Virus record (IMG/VR): IMGVR_UViG_3300045902_000822
Location: 1 to 33,781 of that record
Reading direction: 5' to 3' (one strand)
DNA: 33,781 nucleotides
DNA from: a virus
The notes under the pieces were generated by a model. It did not search any database and was not told where the DNA came from. It saw only the letters and a program-made list of their open reading frames with translations. Positions 14,819 through 22,122 of the stretch are shown here, piece after piece. The first letter of the stretch is position 1. Every line of letters starts with the position of its first letter. Made by a program: the position numbers and the translations under genes.

Positions 14819-15038
14819 CTCTCAGATCTCCGCCCTGCGCGCCCCCGGCCGCCCCGGCCGGCCTTTCCCCCACCCGGCCGGCAAACCCCGCTGCAATGCG
14901 CTGCAATGCGCGGGAGCGGCCTTCCCTGTCGCCCGCGCCGGCCAGCCAAAAGCCAAAAAGGGCCCGGCGGCGTGGGCCCGGCACCCCGCCCCCCTCACTC
15001 CGTGCCACCGCGCCTCTGCGGTGAACCCTCGCCCATGA
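14796..15038 (+). CDS. Doubtful small basic protein
   Basis: 80 residues, from ATG 14796 to TGA 15036-15038, the stop overlapping the next gene start in ATGA as many genes here do. The product is basic and Pro/Ala-rich (SALRAPGRPGRPFPH, then GQPKAKKGPAAWARHP), with no recognisable fold. Its C-terminal end is encoded by a reverse dispersed repeat. Otherwise 14819-15034 is a 216-base gap with a 10-base tandem repeat and a weak hairpin. I list it because of the overlap pattern; it may not be expressed. Confidence 0.3.
   Translation: MPPPPANNSQISALRAPGRPGRPFPHPAGKPRCNALQCAGAAFPVARAGQPKAKKGPAAWARHPAPLTPCHRASAVNPRP
14891..14910 (+). repeat. Tandem 10-base direct repeat
   Basis: ctgcaatgcg occurs twice in a row, in the gap after the MuF partner gene. 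It could be an operator half-site pair; nothing else supports this. Confidence 0.6.
14998..15028 (-). repeat. Dispersed repeat, reverse copy (degenerate)
   Basis: ctccgtgccaccgcgcctct followed by gcggtgaacc, ending just before the gpG-like start at 15035. Confidence 0.65.
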
Positions 15039-15532
15039 TCACCGTCACCCTCCAGGACAACCAGGTCACCGCCCTGCTCGACCGCGCCCGCGCGGCCGCC
15101 AAGTCCCCCCGCCCGATCCTCCGCGCGATGGGCACGACGTTGAAATCCATCACCGAGGGAACCTTCAACAGCGTCGGCGCCGAATACCGCCCCGCGCCCT
15201 GGCCGGCCAAGCGCGACGGCACGCCGAGCAACCTCCAATCGCAAAACCCGGTCCTCTCCAAGAGCTTTTTCCTCACCGTCACCGATGACGCGGCCATCGT
15301 CTCCAACCCGACGCGCTACGCGGCCATCCACCAGTTCGGCGGCGTCATCAAGCCGCGCGAGAAAAAGGCGCTGCACTTCGTCGTCAACGGGATGCACTTC
15401 ACGGTCCAGAGCGTGACGATGCCGGCGCGGCCGTTCTTCCCGGTCACGCCCGCCGGCCAGTTCTCGCCGCGCGCGGCCGAGCGGATCACGGCCGCCGGCG
15501 GCCGCGCGCTCCAACGGCTGCTGGACAAGTAG
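15035..15532 (+). CDS. gpG-like virion morphogenesis protein
   Basis: 165 residues matching the Mu gpG / phage virion morphogenesis family: an N-terminal helix (NQVTALLDRARAAA), a central IVSNPTRYAAIHQFGGVIKP (about 89-108), MPARPFFPVT (about 129-138) and a C-terminal helix. Members act late in head completion and tail joining. The start is ATG 15035, right after a reverse dispersed repeat. The stop at 15530-15532 is followed directly by a long hairpin, so transcription may end here. Confidence 0.85.
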   Translation: MITVTLQDNQVTALLDRARAAAKSPRPILRAMGTTLKSITEGTFNSVGAEYRPAPWPAKRDGTPSNLQSQNPVLSKSFFLTVTDDAAIVSNPTRYAAIHQFGGVIKPREKKALHFVVNGMHFTVQSVTMPARPFFPVTPAGQFSPRAAERITAAGGRALQRLLDK

Positions 15533-15596
15533 GGTGGGGCGAGGCTCCGCCGGGCCGGGTCGGAAAGTTCACGGCTCGACGGAGTCTCGCCCCACC
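15533..15596 (+). terminator. Long hairpin after the gpG-like gene, possible terminator
   Basis: Arms 15533-15552 and 15577-15596 pair over 20 positions with two mismatches around a 24-base loop. It starts at the base after the stop codon. There is no T-run after it, so intrinsic termination is uncertain; it may be a chromosomal-type palindrome that was captured. Confidence 0.5.
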
Positions 15597-15597
15597 G

Positions 15598-15625
15598 CTC
15601 CGCGTCTCCGCGCCTCCGCGGTAAA
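15598..15625 (-). repeat. Dispersed repeat, near-perfect reverse copy
   Basis: ctccgcgtctccgcgcctcc then gcggtaaa. It lies between the hairpin and upstream element copy B and is the one copy clearly outside any likely gene. Confidence 0.85.
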
Positions 15626-15642
15626 ACCCGCCCCGCCTGAAT

Positions 15643-15694
15643 TTCCGCGCGGCGCGGAACCCTTTCCGGCGCGGCGGGCGCACACTGGCGCCCG
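15643..15694 (+). promoter_or_regulatory. Palindromic upstream element, copy B
   Basis: A perfect 8-1-8 palindrome, ttccgcgc-g-gcgcggaa (15643-15659), is followed by ccggcgc and gggcgcacact and ends 35 bases before the TTG start at 15695. It parallels copy A at 8035. Probably the promoter/operator of the head operon. Confidence 0.55.
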
Positions 15695-16699
15695 TTGAAC
15701 AACGGCGCACCAACCCTCGCGGACTTCCCGCTCGTCGCCTGCCGCATCGCCAACGGCGCGCTGGCCGCCGACCCGCTCCCGCAGCGGCTCAAGCTGCTCA
15801 ACTGGGGGCGCAACGACTCGACCAAGGGGCCGGTGCTCCTGGACGAGATCTCCGCCCAGGCCCTCGCCGCCAACCAGCGCGCCCTTGGCTTCGACCGCGT
15901 CGCCCTCGACTACGAGCACAACACCGTGCCCGGCACCCCGGAATACGAGCGCACCCGCGAGCCGCGCGACGTGGCCGCCTACGGCACGCCCGTGGTGATC
16001 CCCGGCGACGGCCTTTACCTGGAAAACCTCCAGTGGACGCCCAGCGGCCGGGCGAGCGCCAAGAACTACGCCGACCTGTCGCCCGCGCCCTCTCGCGATG
16101 CCGAGGGCCGCGTGGTGTTCCTGCACTCGGCCGCGCTCGTGCGCAACGGCGCCGTGTTCGACCTCTCCTTTTTCTCCGCCACCCCAACCCCCAAAGCCAT
16201 GACCGACACCCTCACCCTTGCCGACCTCGCCACCGCCCTCGGACTCGACGCCCAAGCGCCCAGGGCCGACGTGCTCACGAAACTCTCCGCCGCCCTCAAG
16301 CCGGCCCCCGTGGACCTCACGCCGCTCACCGCCCGCATCGAGACCATTGAGAAAGCCAGACCGTCCGGCGGCGCCGGCGTGACGCTCGAAGCGTTCGCCG
16401 CGCTCGAGGCGCGGGTGAAAGACATCGAGGCCGCGCGCACCACGGACCAAACCGCCGCCGAGCAGCGCGAGCGCGAGGCGCTGATCGCCGAGGCGACGCG
16501 CGAGGGCAAGCTGATCCCGCTCACTGCCGAGCAGATCAAGACCGTGCCGCTCGACACCTTCAAGGCGCTCGTCGCCGGCCTGCCGAAAAACGTCGTGCCC
16601 CTGCACGCGCGCATCAAGCCGGTCGAGGGCGCCAGGCCCGGCGCCGAACTCAAGGGTTTCGCCCGCGCGCTGGCCGCCCATCAGGCCGAATCGAAGTAA
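15695..16699 (+). CDS. Mu gpI-like head maturation protease with C-terminal scaffold
   Basis: 334 residues. The N-terminal half is the I-type phage protease (PF10123 kind): FDRVALDYEHNTV (about 65-77, the conserved Asp-Tyr-x-His), then RDVAAYGTPVVIPGDGLY, GRASAKNYADLSPA and LHSAALVRNGAVFDL. From residue about 169 the protein is charged and helical, as expected of a scaffold cleaved out during head maturation. The start is TTG 15695, 35 bases after a palindrome that has the same spacing to the start at 8088. The first real gene of the head operon. Confidence 0.85.
   Translation: MNNGAPTLADFPLVACRIANGALAADPLPQRLKLLNWGRNDSTKGPVLLDEISAQALAANQRALGFDRVALDYEHNTVPGTPEYERTREPRDVAAYGTPVVIPGDGLYLENLQWTPSGRASAKNYADLSPAPSRDAEGRVVFLHSAALVRNGAVFDLSFFSATPTPKAMTDTLTLADLATALGLDAQAPRADVLTKLSAALKPAPVDLTPLTARIETIEKARPSGGAGVTLEAFAALEARVKDIEAARTTDQTAAEQREREALIAEATREGKLIPLTAEQIKTVPLDTFKALVAGLPKNVVPLHARIKPVEGARPGAELKGFARALAAHQAESK
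16199..16699 (+). CDS. Possible internal scaffold product nested in the protease gene
   Basis: The in-frame ATG 16199 begins MTDTLTLADLATALGL, exactly at the junction between the protease domain and the helical scaffold part, and gives 166 residues. Mu (I/Z) and lambda (C/Nu3) make their scaffold from such internal starts. No good Shine-Dalgarno site lies in front, but most starts here lack one. Confidence 0.5.
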   Translation: MTDTLTLADLATALGLDAQAPRADVLTKLSAALKPAPVDLTPLTARIETIEKARPSGGAGVTLEAFAALEARVKDIEAARTTDQTAAEQREREALIAEATREGKLIPLTAEQIKTVPLDTFKALVAGLPKNVVPLHARIKPVEGARPGAELKGFARALAAHQAESK

Positions 16700-16726
16700 C
16701 CGACCCAACCCCGACCCCACATCACC

Positions 16727-17665
16727 ATGCCCAACCTCACCCTCCTCGAAGTCGCCAAGCTCAACGGGACCGACAAAGTCGTCGGCCTGATTGAGGAGAA
16801 CCTCACCTACGCGCCCGAACTCAAGGTGTTCCCCGCGCGCACCATCCGCGGCACCTCCTTCTACACCGTCAAGCGCACCGGCTTCCCCTCGGTCAGCTTC
16901 CGCTCGGCCAACGAGGGGGTGACGCCGGGCAAGTCCACCTTCGCCAAGCAGCTCGTCGAGTGCTTCATCCTCGCCTCCGCCGTGCAGGTGGACAAGGCCG
17001 TGGGCGAGGCGAGCGAGGACGGCCTGGCCGCCCTGGAGATGATCGAGGCCAACGGCGTCATGCGCCAGGCGCTCATCACGCTCGGCACGCAGATCTGGTA
17101 TGGCACCACCGCCGACGCCAAGGGCTTCCCCGGCATCAAGTCGCTGGTGGCCAAGGGCAGCGCGATCTCGGTGGACGCCGCCGGCACCACGGCGGCCACC
17201 GCCTCCAGCGTGTATGCCGTGAAGTTTGGCAACCAGGATGTGCAGATCGTCCTGGGCAACAACGCCAGCTTCGATCTCTCACCCTTCCGCGACCAGCAAC
17301 TCCTCGACTCAAACGGCAAGGCTTACGCGGGCCGCGTGGCCGACCTCACCGCCTGGACCGGCCTCGCGGTCAACAACGTCAATTGCGTGGGGCGCATCCT
17401 CAACCTCACCGAGGACAACGGCAAGGGCCTCACCGACACGCTGCTGGCGAACCTGCTGGCGAAGTTCCCCGTGGGCTACACGCCCGACGCGATCTTCATG
17501 TCGCGCCGCAGCCGGCGCCAACTCCAGGTCTCGCGCACAGTCGTGCTCCAGGGCCAGGGCGCCAGCCGGCCCAACCAACCGACCGTCTCGCCCACGCCCA
17601 CCGACTACGAGGGCATCCCGATCATCGCCACCGACAGCATCCTCAACACCGACACCATCGAATAA
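16727..17665 (+). CDS. Major capsid protein
   Basis: 312 residues, directly after the protease/scaffold gene, which is where the major capsid gene is expected. Start MPNLTLLEVAKLNG; the body has VFPARTIRGTSFYTVKRTG (about 35-53), a long helix with QLVECFILASAVQVDKAVGE (about 71-90), then MRQALITLGTQIWYG, and ends with DYEGIPIIATDSILNTD, the usual end of HK97-fold phage capsid proteins. It is closer to capsids of the BPP-1 type than to Mu T, judged by eye. ATG 16727 follows a C/A-rich leader without Shine-Dalgarno. Confidence 0.85.
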   Translation: MPNLTLLEVAKLNGTDKVVGLIEENLTYAPELKVFPARTIRGTSFYTVKRTGFPSVSFRSANEGVTPGKSTFAKQLVECFILASAVQVDKAVGEASEDGLAALEMIEANGVMRQALITLGTQIWYGTTADAKGFPGIKSLVAKGSAISVDAAGTTAATASSVYAVKFGNQDVQIVLGNNASFDLSPFRDQQLLDSNGKAYAGRVADLTAWTGLAVNNVNCVGRILNLTEDNGKGLTDTLLANLLAKFPVGYTPDAIFMSRRSRRQLQVSRTVVLQGQGASRPNQPTVSPTPTDYEGIPIIATDSILNTDTIE

Positions 17666-17691
17666 CCGGCCCACCCCAACCCCCCACACCT

Positions 17692-18096
17692 ATGTCCCGA
17701 CAAATCCAAGACGCCGCGCTGACGGTCACGAGCAACTTCCCCAACGCCGCCGGCACGGTGAACACCAACGCCATTGACCTCGGCGCCACCGCGCCGTTCC
17801 CGGTCACCGAGCGGATCACCGTGGCCATCCGCACGACCGCCGGCACGAACGCGGCCAACAACAAGAACATCACAGTCCAGCTCCAGGACTCGGACGTGAA
17901 CACCTCGGCCAACTTCACCAACATCGCCGGCGTGGCCCCGCTCATCATCCCCGAGGTCGCCGCCGGCTACGCCGCCAGCGCGCTCAACGTCGCGCTGCCG
18001 CCGGGCACGCGGCAGTTCCTCCGCGCCCAGATCAAGTGCGAGAGCGGCGGCGGCAACGCCAACGACGGCACGGCCACGGTCAAGCTGCTCTTCTAG
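17692..18096 (+). CDS. Capsid decoration / cement protein (Bbp16-like)
   Basis: 134 residues, all beta. It reads like Bbp16-type cement proteins: AALTVTSNFPNAAGTVNTNA, IDLGATAPFP, ITVQLQDSDV, LPPGTRQFLRAQIKCE and a final TVKLLF strand. Such proteins stabilise the capsid from the outside. It stands right after the major capsid gene, as in BPP-1-like phages. Twenty-six bases separate it from the capsid gene, with a C-rich leader. Confidence 0.75.
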   Translation: MSRQIQDAALTVTSNFPNAAGTVNTNAIDLGATAPFPVTERITVAIRTTAGTNAANNKNITVQLQDSDVNTSANFTNIAGVAPLIIPEVAAGYAASALNVALPPGTRQFLRAQIKCESGGGNANDGTATVKLLF

Positions 18097-18104
18097 CCCG
18101 CCCC

Positions 18105-18851
18105 ATGCCCAAGCTCTTCATCGGCCTGCCGATCTACGCCCAGGTGCCCGCCGACTTCATGGCGTGCCTCCTGGCGTTGCAGGCGTGCAAGCCGTGCGAG
18201 CTGGAGGTCCATTTCTGCCAGGGCGACGGAATCGCGCGGTCGCGCAACCAGCTCACCGCCCGGTTCCTGGGCAGCGATTGCACGCACCTGCTGTTCATTG
18301 ACTGCGACCTCATCTTCTCGCCGGAGCACGTCGCGCGGATCATCGGCCACGACGTGCCAGTGGTCGGCGGGCTGTATCCGAAGAAGCAGGAGGGCCGGGT
18401 CGAGTGGGTCATCAACGCCTGTCTCACCCCGACCGCGCCGGACGCGCGCGGCCTCCAACCCGTGCGTTACATCGGCACCGGCTTCCTCTGCGTCCAGCGC
18501 GCCGTCTTCGAGCGCATGATCGCCGCGCACCCGGAGATTGCCTTCAACGCCGACTACGGCGCGCGCGACGTGCAGCACGACCTCTGGCCCATGGGCGTCT
18601 ATCAATACCCGGACGGCTCGAGCCGCTACCTCTCGGAGGATTGGTTCTTCTGCCAGCGCTGGCTGGATCTCGGCGGCGAGGTGCTCGCCGACACGCGCGT
18701 CATCCTCAAACATATCGGCCCGGCGGTTTATCCGCTCCAGACCCAGATCGCCGACCTCTTCGGGCCGGGCGGCGCCGAAGCGCAACGCGCGGTTCCTCCC
18801 GTTCTCGCGCCCGGTGCGCCCGGCCCCTCCCCCGAACCCCAACCCGCCTGA
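18105..18851 (+). CDS. GT-A-type glycosyltransferase-like protein
   Basis: 248 residues. The N-terminal part has the nucleotide-sugar binding fold: KLFIGLPIYAQVPADF, DGIARSRNQLTARFL, and LLFIDCDLIF with a DxD at D66-C67-D68, followed by VVGGLYPKK (about 87-95). GTGFLCVQRAVFERM (about 125-139) and YLSEDWFFCQRW (about 181-192) are the acceptor-side motifs seen in GT2-like phage proteins. The final 20 residues are Pro/Ala-rich. It sits between capsid decoration and head-tail genes, so it may glycosylate virion proteins or a host surface molecule. The activity is inference. Confidence 0.75.
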   Translation: MPKLFIGLPIYAQVPADFMACLLALQACKPCELEVHFCQGDGIARSRNQLTARFLGSDCTHLLFIDCDLIFSPEHVARIIGHDVPVVGGLYPKKQEGRVEWVINACLTPTAPDARGLQPVRYIGTGFLCVQRAVFERMIAAHPEIAFNADYGARDVQHDLWPMGVYQYPDGSSRYLSEDWFFCQRWLDLGGEVLADTRVILKHIGPAVYPLQTQIADLFGPGGAEAQRAVPPVLAPGAPGPSPEPQPA

Positions 18852-18856
18852 CTCGT

Positions 18857-19264
18857 GTGGCCTACGTCGCCAAAGAGAACCTTTACGGCGAGCTGCCCGA
18901 GGCGGTTGTCACCGACGCTCTGGACGATGATCGCGATGGCGACGCTGATGATGCCGTGGCCGCCCTGGTGTGCGACGGCGCCAGCCAGGCCGTTGACAGT
19001 TACCTCCAGGTCCGCTACGCCGTCCCGCTCGACGATCCTCCCGCGCTCGTGCTGCGCGCCGCCAAGGTGTTCGCCCTGGAAACCCTCTACCACCGCCGCG
19101 AGCTCAAGGACTTCCCCTTGGCCGCCGAAGCCAAGTCGCTCCGCGAACGGCTCCAGCTCATCGCCGAGGGCAGGCTCCCGCTTGACGTGGCCACCGAGCC
19201 GGCCAACTCCCCCGGTTCCGCCCTCACCGAGCCGCTGCGCGGCAGCGGCGACGCCCTGCTCTGA
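18857..19264 (+). CDS. Head-tail connector (Mu gp36 / DUF1320-like)
   Basis: 135 residues from GTG 18857. The family pattern is clear: an N-terminal AYVAKENLYGELPEAVVTDA, then DDDRDGDADDAVAALVCDGA, a DSYLQVRYAVPLDDPPALVL segment and a helix ALETLYHRRELKDFP. The C-terminal 20 residues are disordered. DUF1320 proteins form the head-completion ring under the portal. The gene begins six bases after the previous stop. Confidence 0.85.
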   Translation: MAYVAKENLYGELPEAVVTDALDDDRDGDADDAVAALVCDGASQAVDSYLQVRYAVPLDDPPALVLRAAKVFALETLYHRRELKDFPLAAEAKSLRERLQLIAEGRLPLDVATEPANSPGSALTEPLRGSGDALL

Positions 19265-19268
19265 GGCC

Positions 19269-19817
19269 ATGCCCTCACCCACGACCAACGAGGTCATTGA
19301 CGCGCTCATGGCCCGGCTCACCGCCGCGCAATGGACCCCGGCCGGCGGCGACCCCGAGCCGGCCTTCGGCGTGGTGGCCTTCTACGAGGACGAAAACCCC
19401 GCGCGCGCCCTGGCCGGCCTGCTGGCCAACCGCAACCAGCGCGTCGCCGCCCTTTATTACGAGGGACAGGACTGGGAGACCACGGCGCTCTCGCTCAACC
19501 TCTGCCAGCAGCACCCGCTCTGGCTCTTCACCCTCTACTTCGCCGACCGCCACTGGAGCGGCCGCGACCCGCGCGCCACCCGCGGCGGCGAGGGCTTTCC
19601 GGGCGCGCACGAACTCCAGGACATCGTGGCCGACGCCCTCGCCGGCCCGCTCCTCCCCCGCGCCATGTGCGCCAAGGAGAACATGCGCTTCCTCGCCCTC
19701 AACGAGGCGGACGACAAAGGCCGCCCGAAGGATCCCCTCAGCCGCAAGGCCATCGCGCTCCAGTTGCGCGTGCTCGGCGGCTGGGTCGTCAACAAAAACG
19801 TCCCCCAACCCGCCTGA
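19269..19817 (+). CDS. Mu gp37-like (DUF1834-like) head-tail / tail completion protein
   Basis: 182 residues following the gp36-like protein, as in Mu-type genomes. N-terminal helix NEVIDALMARLTAAQ; the central region reads VVAFYEDENPARALAG, RVAALYYEGQDWETT and HPLWLFTLYFADRHW; near the end is MRFLALNEADDKGRPKDPLS. These fit a gp37-type tail terminator, but single motifs are weak and the order carries much of the weight. Confidence 0.7.
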   Translation: MPSPTTNEVIDALMARLTAAQWTPAGGDPEPAFGVVAFYEDENPARALAGLLANRNQRVAALYYEGQDWETTALSLNLCQQHPLWLFTLYFADRHWSGRDPRATRGGEGFPGAHELQDIVADALAGPLLPRAMCAKENMRFLALNEADDKGRPKDPLSRKAIALQLRVLGGWVVNKNVPQPA

Positions 19818-19821
19818 CATT

Positions 19822-20598
19822 ATGGCCATCCCCAACCTCGAAGCCCTCAAGCTCACCACCTACGCCTGGTTCGCCCGCAACGGCGCCACCGCCGATCACT
19901 CCGTCGGCACCGCCTCGCGCTCGCTCACTTCCAACGTCGCCACCCTCGTCACCGCCTCCGACCACGGCCTCTGGCCCGGCGCCTCCGTCGTCGTCGCCGG
20001 CATGACCAACACCGATTTCAACGGCACCTTCACCGTCATCTCGGTCCCCACCGCCACCTCCTTCACCTACGCCAAGACCGCCTCCAACGTCGCCTCCGGC
20101 GCCGACACCGGCGGCACCGTCTCCCTCAACGGCACCGTCTCCCGCACCCTCAAGCCGATGCCCGGCTCCGCCGCATGGATCAGCCTGGGCGACTGCCGCA
20201 AGTCCGACATTGACCCGCCCCGCGGCCAGGCCACCGAGATCTGGACGCCCCTGCTCGGCCAGCTCGTCCTCGAGGACGTGATCCGCAACAAACTCGACCT
20301 CAAGGAAATGCTCGAGTGCCAGAACGTCAGCCCGCTCTCCCTCCAGCTCGCCTACGGCACCGCCGCCCTCACCAACGCCTCCACCCAGGCCAACCCGATG
20401 GTCCTGGCCGGCGCGATCAAGGGCTTCCTCAAGACCCAGCACTACGACCAGGACAACAACCGCCGCCTCACCGTGGACCGCTTCGTCGAGCTGGAACTCG
20501 AGGGCAAGATCGAACTCGATCCCGGCAACACCGACCCGGTCATGGCCAAGTTCAACGCGCGCACCCTGCGCTCGACCCTGAACACCATCGGCTTCTAA
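19822..20598 (+). CDS. Tail tube protein with inserted beta domain
   Basis: 258 residues. The C-terminal part (from about 108, SRTLKPMPGSAAWISLGDCR and RKSDIDPP) with VLAGAIKGFLKTQHYDQDNN and a final LDPGNTDPVMAKFNARTL reads as a siphovirus tube monomer. Residues about 26-100 form a separate beta module of a kind common in phage structural proteins: VATLVTASDHGLWPGASVVV, then TDFNGTFTVISVPTATSFTY. This module may decorate the outside of the tail. No sheath gene follows. Confidence 0.75.
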   Translation: MAIPNLEALKLTTYAWFARNGATADHSVGTASRSLTSNVATLVTASDHGLWPGASVVVAGMTNTDFNGTFTVISVPTATSFTYAKTASNVASGADTGGTVSLNGTVSRTLKPMPGSAAWISLGDCRKSDIDPPRGQATEIWTPLLGQLVLEDVIRNKLDLKEMLECQNVSPLSLQLAYGTAALTNASTQANPMVLAGAIKGFLKTQHYDQDNNRRLTVDRFVELELEGKIELDPGNTDPVMAKFNARTLRSTLNTIGF

Positions 20599-20610
20599 GC
20601 CGCCCAGGCC

Positions 20611-22122
20611 ATGCCGACCGAGACCCCGCCATCCAGTCTCTCGGTGAGCGCCTCCGCGCCTGTGACCGCCCCCGCCGGCGGCCAGAGTGTGACCGCCACC
20701 GCACCCATCACGCTGGCGCCAACGCCCCAGAGCGTCAGCAGCAGCGCTGCCGTCACCGCGCCGAGCGGCGGCCAAAGCGTCGCCACCTCCTCGCCGATCA
20801 GCCAGGCCCCCGTGGCCCAGAGCGTCTCCGCCTCCTCGCCGATCAGCCAGGCCCCCGTGGCCCAGAGCGTCTCCGCCTCCTCGCCCGTCAACGCCCCCGC
20901 CGGCGGCTTCCCCGTCGGCGGTTCCGGCGACAGCGGCGGCGGTGGTGGCGGCGGGATCTCCGCGCCCGGCGCCGTCACCCTCGGCACCCCCACCGGCGCC
21001 GGCATCCCCTACACGATGCCGAGCCTCCCCACCGGCGCCGGCTCGCTCATCCTCCAGCGCGCCAGCGACGACGGCTTCGGCGAACCGGACGACAACACCT
21101 GGGCCAGCGTGGCCACCGGCCTGGCCGGCGGCGCCACCGGCACCGTCACCACCGGGACTTCGAGCACGCAGTATTTCTTCCGGGCGAAGAACACCACCGG
21201 CGGCCTCACCGGCCCCGCCAGCGCCGCCACCACCGTCGCCCTGCCCGCCGCCCCGAGCGCGCCCTCGGGCTTCTCCGACCTCAACGAGGACGTGGACGTG
21301 CAGTTCACCCTCCCCGCGCTCCCGGCTCGCGCCACCGGCTACGCCCGGCTCGAAGTCAACGTGAACAGTGCCGGCTGGACCACCGCCCAGAATACGCCCT
21401 CCCCCGGCAGTTACACCTACCAGAACGCCGCGGCCGACGTGCCGCTCCAGTTCCGGCTGGTGGCCCAGAACGTCTATGGCACCACCAACGGCAGCGCCGC
21501 CAGCCACACGCCCAGCGGCGGCATCGCCGCCCCCGGCGCCGTCACCCTCGGCACCCCCACCGGCGCCGGCATCCCCTGGACGCTCCCGGCCGTGCCCAGC
21601 GGCGCCGAAAGCCTGACCCTGGAAAAATGCGGCGACGACGACGGCGACCCCGACGGCAACTGGGTGGCCATCGCCGAGGAGCAGGCCGGCGAGGCCGAAG
21701 GCATGGACGACACCGGCGCCGATGGCGGCAGTGCCTACGGCCAGGCCGGCGCCCGGTTCCACTACCGCGCCAAGAACACCGTCGGCGGCCTCACCGGCCC
21801 CGCCACCAGCGCCGTCGCCGTGGCTCTCCCCGCCGCGCCCGCCGCGCCCACGATGGACCAGGACTCCGGCACGGCGCTCATCACCACGCCCGCGCTGCCC
21901 GCCCGCGCCTCGGGGTTCGTCAAGCTCGTGGTCGCCGGCACCGGGCCGAACAGCCCCGACGACGACTTCTTAAACGACCCACACGAGGCCCACCCCGATC
22001 CGTTGACCGAATACAGCGCCGAGGGCCGGCCCTCCGGCCAGCTCATCGAGGCCTGGCTCATCGCGCAAAACATCTACGGCGAGAGCGAGGCGGGCGCGAT
22101 CGGCTCGCTCACCATCACGTAA
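20611..22122 (+). CDS. Repetitive fibronectin-type-like virion protein
   Basis: 503 residues, thought to decorate the tail or bind surfaces. Residues 8-105 hold six or so 14-15-residue units of the SASSPISQAPVAQSV type. A Gly/Ser linker follows (about 106-117), then two modules of about 189 residues (from about 119 and about 308), each starting APGAVTLGTPTGAGIP and containing RAKNT.GGLTGPA and PALPARA phrases of FnIII-like folds. A 46-base stretch is identical between the modules (20965-21010 and 21532-21577), which points to recent duplication or gene conversion. The stop overlaps the next start by one base (TAATG). Confidence 0.7.
   Translation: MPTETPPSSLSVSASAPVTAPAGGQSVTATAPITLAPTPQSVSSSAAVTAPSGGQSVATSSPISQAPVAQSVSASSPISQAPVAQSVSASSPVNAPAGGFPVGGSGDSGGGGGGGISAPGAVTLGTPTGAGIPYTMPSLPTGAGSLILQRASDDGFGEPDDNTWASVATGLAGGATGTVTTGTSSTQYFFRAKNTTGGLTGPASAATTVALPAAPSAPSGFSDLNEDVDVQFTLPALPARATGYARLEVNVNSAGWTTAQNTPSPGSYTYQNAAADVPLQFRLVAQNVYGTTNGSAASHTPSGGIAAPGAVTLGTPTGAGIPWTLPAVPSGAESLTLEKCGDDDGDPDGNWVAIAEEQAGEAEGMDDTGADGGSAYGQAGARFHYRAKNTVGGLTGPATSAVAVALPAAPAAPTMDQDSGTALITTPALPARASGFVKLVVAGTGPNSPDDDFLNDPHEAHPDPLTEYSAEGRPSGQLIEAWLIAQNIYGESEAGAIGSLTIT
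20786..20875 (+). repeat. 45-bp tandem repeat in the virion protein gene
   Basis: Two near-identical 45-base units start at 20786 and 20831 (cctcctcgccgatcagccag onward). A third begins alike at 20876 and then diverges. Each unit encodes 15 residues. Confidence 0.85.
20965..21010 (+). repeat. 46-bp direct repeat, copy 1
   Basis: Identical to 21532-21577, 567 bases downstream and in the same frame. Marks the start of the first FnIII-like module. Confidence 0.85.
21532..21577 (+). repeat. 46-bp direct repeat, copy 2
   Basis: Identical to 20965-21010. Marks the start of the second module. Confidence 0.85.

Noticed and set aside
20316-22122. Long upstream extension of the beta-helix protein frame
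   Set aside because: The upstream part is Arg/Pro-rich shadow sequence of the tube and surface-protein genes. The conserved start EIWFAPRT follows ATG 22122.
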